Source: Diplocarpon mali (taxonomy: Eukaryota > Ascomycota > Leotiomycetes > Helotiales > Drepanopezizaceae). From it: DNA of 23,304 bases. The translations under genes were made by a program, and so were the position numbers. A model generated the notes under the pieces. That model saw only the letters and a program-made list of their open reading frames with translations. It did no database searches and was not told the DNA's origin. Location: the NCBI GenBank assembly GCA_024741835.1, contig JAENRP010000137.1:1-23304 (forward strand), read 5' to 3'. Shown here one piece after another: positions 20,165-23,304 of the stretch. Within the stretch, counting starts at the first letter, position 1, and every line of letters begins with the position of its first letter.

Positions 20165-20222
20165 CTTCATTTCACTTCGATTCGCTCCAATTCACTCCAA
20201 TTTACTTCAATTCACTTCATCT
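20165..20222. repeat. Degenerate TTCACTTCAA-type repeats in the palI leader
   Basis: Imperfect units of about 10 bases (TTCACTTCGA, TTCGCTCCAA, TTCACTCCAA, TTTACTTCAA, TTCACTTCAT) follow one another. They are pyrimidine-rich and probably lie in the 5' untranslated leader. Confidence 0.65.
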
Positions 20223-20512
20223 CTTCCTTTCACCTTGACGTCGGCTTCCCTGGCGTGTCCATCCTCCTCGGGGCGCATCTCTCGAGTCCCGTTCTTCGCA
20301 TTCAGGAGTCGGGGAGCATCAATGCGAACCTTATGCGACGACATCGAGTATCATTTTCGTGGTTCCGCCTCGATCAAGAATTTACCTCGCATAGCTTTGC
20401 CCGACGACAAACTTCTCGCCCTTTGAGTGATCGCACTATCCTTTCCAGGGCCGCGTCTTGAGGACGCCGGCAGCCACCATCGTTCCGACACTACTGACAC
20501 TCCGATCGCAAA

Positions 20513-22773
20513 ATGCTGAGGCCAGCGACGCCGTTAACGATACTGCTGTTCGCAGCATTCATCCTCCTCCTTGTATCCGTCCTCTCAACACCCGTCGTAA
20601 AACAAATCCCCCTGGCTTCGTTTGGGGGTGTGGATTTTGGTGTATTTGGATACTGCCAGGGGACGAAATGTACCAGCATTGAGATTGGATATGATACTGG
20701 TGAGTAGAACTGAGAGCACGCTTTTTCCTAGGACCGGGCGGGCTTGGTCTTTTTCGGAAACCGCATTTCTGACCCGATTTAATTCATAGAAAGCTTGTAC
20801 AACAAGGAGCAAACGGACAGTTTCGACCTTCCGACGGATACCAGAGCAACATTATCGACCATTCTTATTGTACATCCCATAGCGGCACTTTTCACCCTCA
20901 TCATGTTCGGAATGGCCGCAGCCGCACATTTTCACGCCCCTTCTCATTCCCCTCGGTATCTCCTTGGAATATTCATCCTCAGTATTCTGACACTGATTAC
21001 CTCGCTGCTCTCGTTCCTCATCGATGTTCTGCTCTTCGTTCCGCATATGGCATGGGGGTCGTATATCGTATTAGCAGCGACGATCCTGATTGCTATGAGT
21101 GGCATTGTATCCTGTGCCATGAGAAGGACTCTGGTCAGTAGAAAAGCAAGAAAGCGCCGTATTGCCGAGAACGCGGAAATGAATGGTGAAAACTTCTACA
21201 ATCGCCAAGGACCTGAACCAGTTCCATTACCACCTAAGACCACAACATTGGTGGACAACGATTCTGCAGTCGATAAGCTACCCACATTTGCAACCTTTGA
21301 AATGGCCAAGAAGGACGCGGAAGGTACAAATGACGAAAGGATTCCGCTGACTTCGAGGACTCCTCCAGAGATCTCGCGTGGTAATGAGGATGGCGCTGCT
21401 ATAGTCGAATTGAATGATAGACATGGAAACCCTCCACGAATAGGGGAAGTCTCACAGAGCGACCAATATGGGAATATTATCCCGCGGGGACCATCTGGAC
21501 CCTACAGCAATCAGAATAGGGTTCCATCGGCTGATCCACCGCTCAATCGACAATATTCCGATAACTCGATGGGCTCCAGAGGAAGGGCTGGTTACAGAGG
21601 TGGCCCGCGAGGGGGTGGTTTCCTACCAAATGGACGAGGCGGGCCTCAGAGAGGGGGTTACTGGGGACCGTACGGCAGAGACCCGGGAATGGGCGGGCCA
21701 GGGCCAGGAGACATGATGAGAGGAGGTAGGGGAGGTGCACCTCCAGCTTATGGACGAGGTGGTTATGATAGCAGGGGCCAAACGCCAGATATCTATGGTC
21801 AAAGGAGGCCTATCAATGATCAATATGCCCCCCCTGTCACACGGCCAACCGGCGGATACACAGCTTACAACCCCGACGACTCTCGGAGTAGCCTCCCGCG
21901 GGCTGAGTCGCCCCCACCGATGCCTGGTCTTGATGGGCCTGTTGGCCAAGCCATAGAGATGGACGCTACGACAGGCAGTCCTTCGGTTGCTCCCCATGGA
22001 TTTGGTAATTTGGGAAACCTCAGAGACAGCGATGGTGATGTAGCTGGGATGGTCGGATTACAACAGCAACGATTGCTGCAACGGCAGAATGACGACAACA
22101 CATCGAGTAGATATAGTACCGACGAGTAGGTTTCCCGATCCATCATGTTCTATACACATATACTAACAAATTCAGAGCCTACGTGCCACCACGACAAGCA
22201 TGGGGAGAAGCCGGCCGATCCTCCCCACTAAATACAATCCCACAAATACCAGCTGAGCTGCCTGATTCTGCATCTGGACAGCACAGGCGTATCAACTCTG
22301 CCGGAGATCACTATTTCGAAGATATCGACCCCAGGTTCGCCGAAGAGTCAGCCGCCGCCGCAGACCCAACAGCCTCGGTTCAAGGCTATGGTCCGAGGGG
22401 CCCATTGCCCATGAACCAGAACCATAATCTGCGTCCTCTCCAACCAATTCCCCATCTCGACGGTAGCAGTTCCTACGAAGACCTTGCTTCGGGGGCACGT
22501 AGTCCAGCTGAGTCCGACCGCTCAAACTTTACGTCAGTCTCCCAACGGGGAGTAAATCCAAGGTGGAACGGTGGGCCGGGCTACGCTCCAATGCCAACTA
22601 GACGTCCAGCACCGCAGCAGAACGATATCCTGCTCAACTCCAACCCTGACTTTCAATTACCAACCAGTCGTGGGGGTCGGGGAGGTCGAGGCGGTTTCGG
22701 GAGAGGCGGAGGTCGGCCTAGTCCTAGCTCTGGTATGGTCCCAAACAGTGCTTATCCCGGAAACAACATGTAA
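20513..22773 (+). CDS. palI: pH-response regulator PalI/Rim9 (SUR7/PalI family membrane protein)
   Basis: Exons 20513-20699, 20790-22125 and 22176-22773 encode about 706 residues. The start is the first in-frame ATG and opens a hydrophobic signal or first membrane segment (residues 7-25). A short outer loop with two cysteines (CQGTKC, 48-53) follows, then membrane segments at about 83-110, 119-146 and 151-172, ending in a basic stop-transfer stretch (SRKARKRR). This four-segment layout with FDLPTDTRATLS before segment 2 and the late YVPPR motif is characteristic of PalI/Rim9. PalI helps the plasma-membrane pH sensor PalH/Rim21 start the alkaline signal that activates PacC. The long cytoplasmic tail is disordered, with RG/RGG clusters at about 325-392 and 673-688. 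Divergently placed from the ABC1 gene. Confidence 0.92.
20700..20789 (+). other. palI intron 1, 90 bp
   Basis: Starts GTGAGT and ends CATAG, with CTGAC about 20 bases upstream of the acceptor. Splicing joins IGYDT to ESLYNKEQTDSFDLP and keeps the frame; unspliced, the frame stops at 20707. Confidence 0.9.
22126..22175 (+). other. palI intron 2, 50 bp
   Basis: Starts GTAGGT, ends TTCAG and contains a perfect TACTAAC branch site at 22161-22167. Splicing joins RYSTDE to AYVPPRQAW, restoring the YVPPR motif of PalI proteins; unspliced, the frame ends at 22129. Confidence 0.92.
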
Positions 22774-23304
22774 ACAAAAGCACTACAGCATCAGTCACAA
22801 ATCAGAGGCGACATCTGAACGCGGTTGCACAAGAAGCCTTTCACCATCATATATCCACTCGATTGGTTTCTGGTCAGATGTCGAGCTGAATATTCCTACA
22901 GGATAGATTAGACGCATTATCACACTCCACATTTTCATGACGCTTCCCTCCATCCGCCCTATTCGGCTACCCTTCAAATCCTTTCTACTTTTGTTGATAA
23001 ACTCTGCTAGGCTTGACTCGGCTAGAAAGCGGTCCAGCTTCAGGTGTCAGCTTCAACGAGAATGCGATGAAAATAATCTCGCCGGCAGGCTGTTAGCCTA
23101 CTTGGGCAGATAGAGGAAGGCAGGAGGTGACTTTCAGCTCTTGTGTTTCTCTCTGTATATGCACGCACATGTTCATACATTTTCCTCGTTCTGCTATCTG
23201 ATTTGGGCTTGCTCCTTGAATCTGCAGCTTAGCGCGGTTTCTTCTTCTTTATTGATTTCGTACTCCACTTTTATTCTACCAAAATTCGTTCGACACAAAA
23301 GGGG
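22774..23304 (+). other. palI 3' region
   Basis: These 531 bases after the palI stop show no convincing reading frame, RNA gene or repeat. The short minus-strand frame at 22795-22977 has no recognisable features. No clear AATAAA signal is seen; fungal polyadenylation signals are often degenerate. Confidence 0.5.

Larger units (their letters stand above)
18569..20512. promoter_or_regulatory. Divergent intergenic region and long palI leader
   Basis: This 1.9-kb stretch between two head-to-head genes has no credible coding sequence; several open frames of 60-160 codons are products of simple repeats. It holds CT-rich tracts typical of fungal promoters (notably 19632-19672) and several microsatellites. 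PacC-type GCCARG hexamers occur at 18840-18845, 18884-18889 and 19415-19420, and in reverse at 19504-19509 and 20249-20254. PacC is the target of the Pal pathway, so feedback on palI is conceivable, but such short sites also occur by chance. Transcription starts cannot be placed. Confidence 0.5.

Overview
The window comes from a filamentous ascomycete (Pezizomycotina). Three things point there: short introns with CTAAC/CTGAC branch sites, two genes whose closest families are fungal (an ABC1/UbiB-type mitochondrial protein and the pH-signalling protein PalI/Rim9), and a long AT-rich block of Copia retrotransposons. Stop codons in the Copia reading frames sit almost only where Gln or Trp codons are expected, the C-to-T/G-to-A pattern left by repeat-induced point mutation (RIP). 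The class is uncertain; Leotiomycetes is only a guess.

Bases 1-8026 are a nest of retroelements, about 30% G+C in hand-counted lines. A Copia family called here Copia-B has a 195-bp LTR (TGTTGAG...CTCAACA ends). It appears four times: LTR-X 2106-2300, LTR-B 6046-6240 and LTR-C 7530-8026 on the minus strand, and LTR-D 5225-5419 on the plus strand. Every break between units falls exactly at an outer LTR end. The simplest reading is copies of one family inserted into each other: Y into the gag of Z, W into the gag of Y, X into the pol of W. Younger elements sit on top: a complete 498-bp TRIM (609-1106), a solo LTR of the same TRIM (3721-3805), and an unrelated 297-bp GC-richer solo LTR (7551-7847).

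Bases 8027-8715 are unassigned. Bases 8721-16310 are one complete, RIP-damaged 7,590-bp Copia element (Copia-A, minus strand) with 197-bp LTRs, a GAATA target-site duplication, a tRNA-iMet half-molecule primer site, gag-protease-integrase-RT-RNase H, and an additional broken reading frame after RNase H. The TRIM shares LTR ends, primer site and polypurine pattern with Copia-A, so Copia-A may have mobilised it.

From about 16,316 the sequence becomes ordinary gene DNA (about 50-57% G+C in sampled lines). An ABC1/UbiB family gene (Mcp2/Cqd2-ADCK1 type, one intron) runs on the minus strand; its stop codon is only 141 bp from the Copia-A LTR. A 1.9-kb divergent intergenic region rich in pyrimidine tracts and microsatellites separates it from palI/RIM9 (plus strand, three exons). 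The last 531 bp are the palI 3' region. The two genes share no evident pathway; they are simply head-to-head neighbours.
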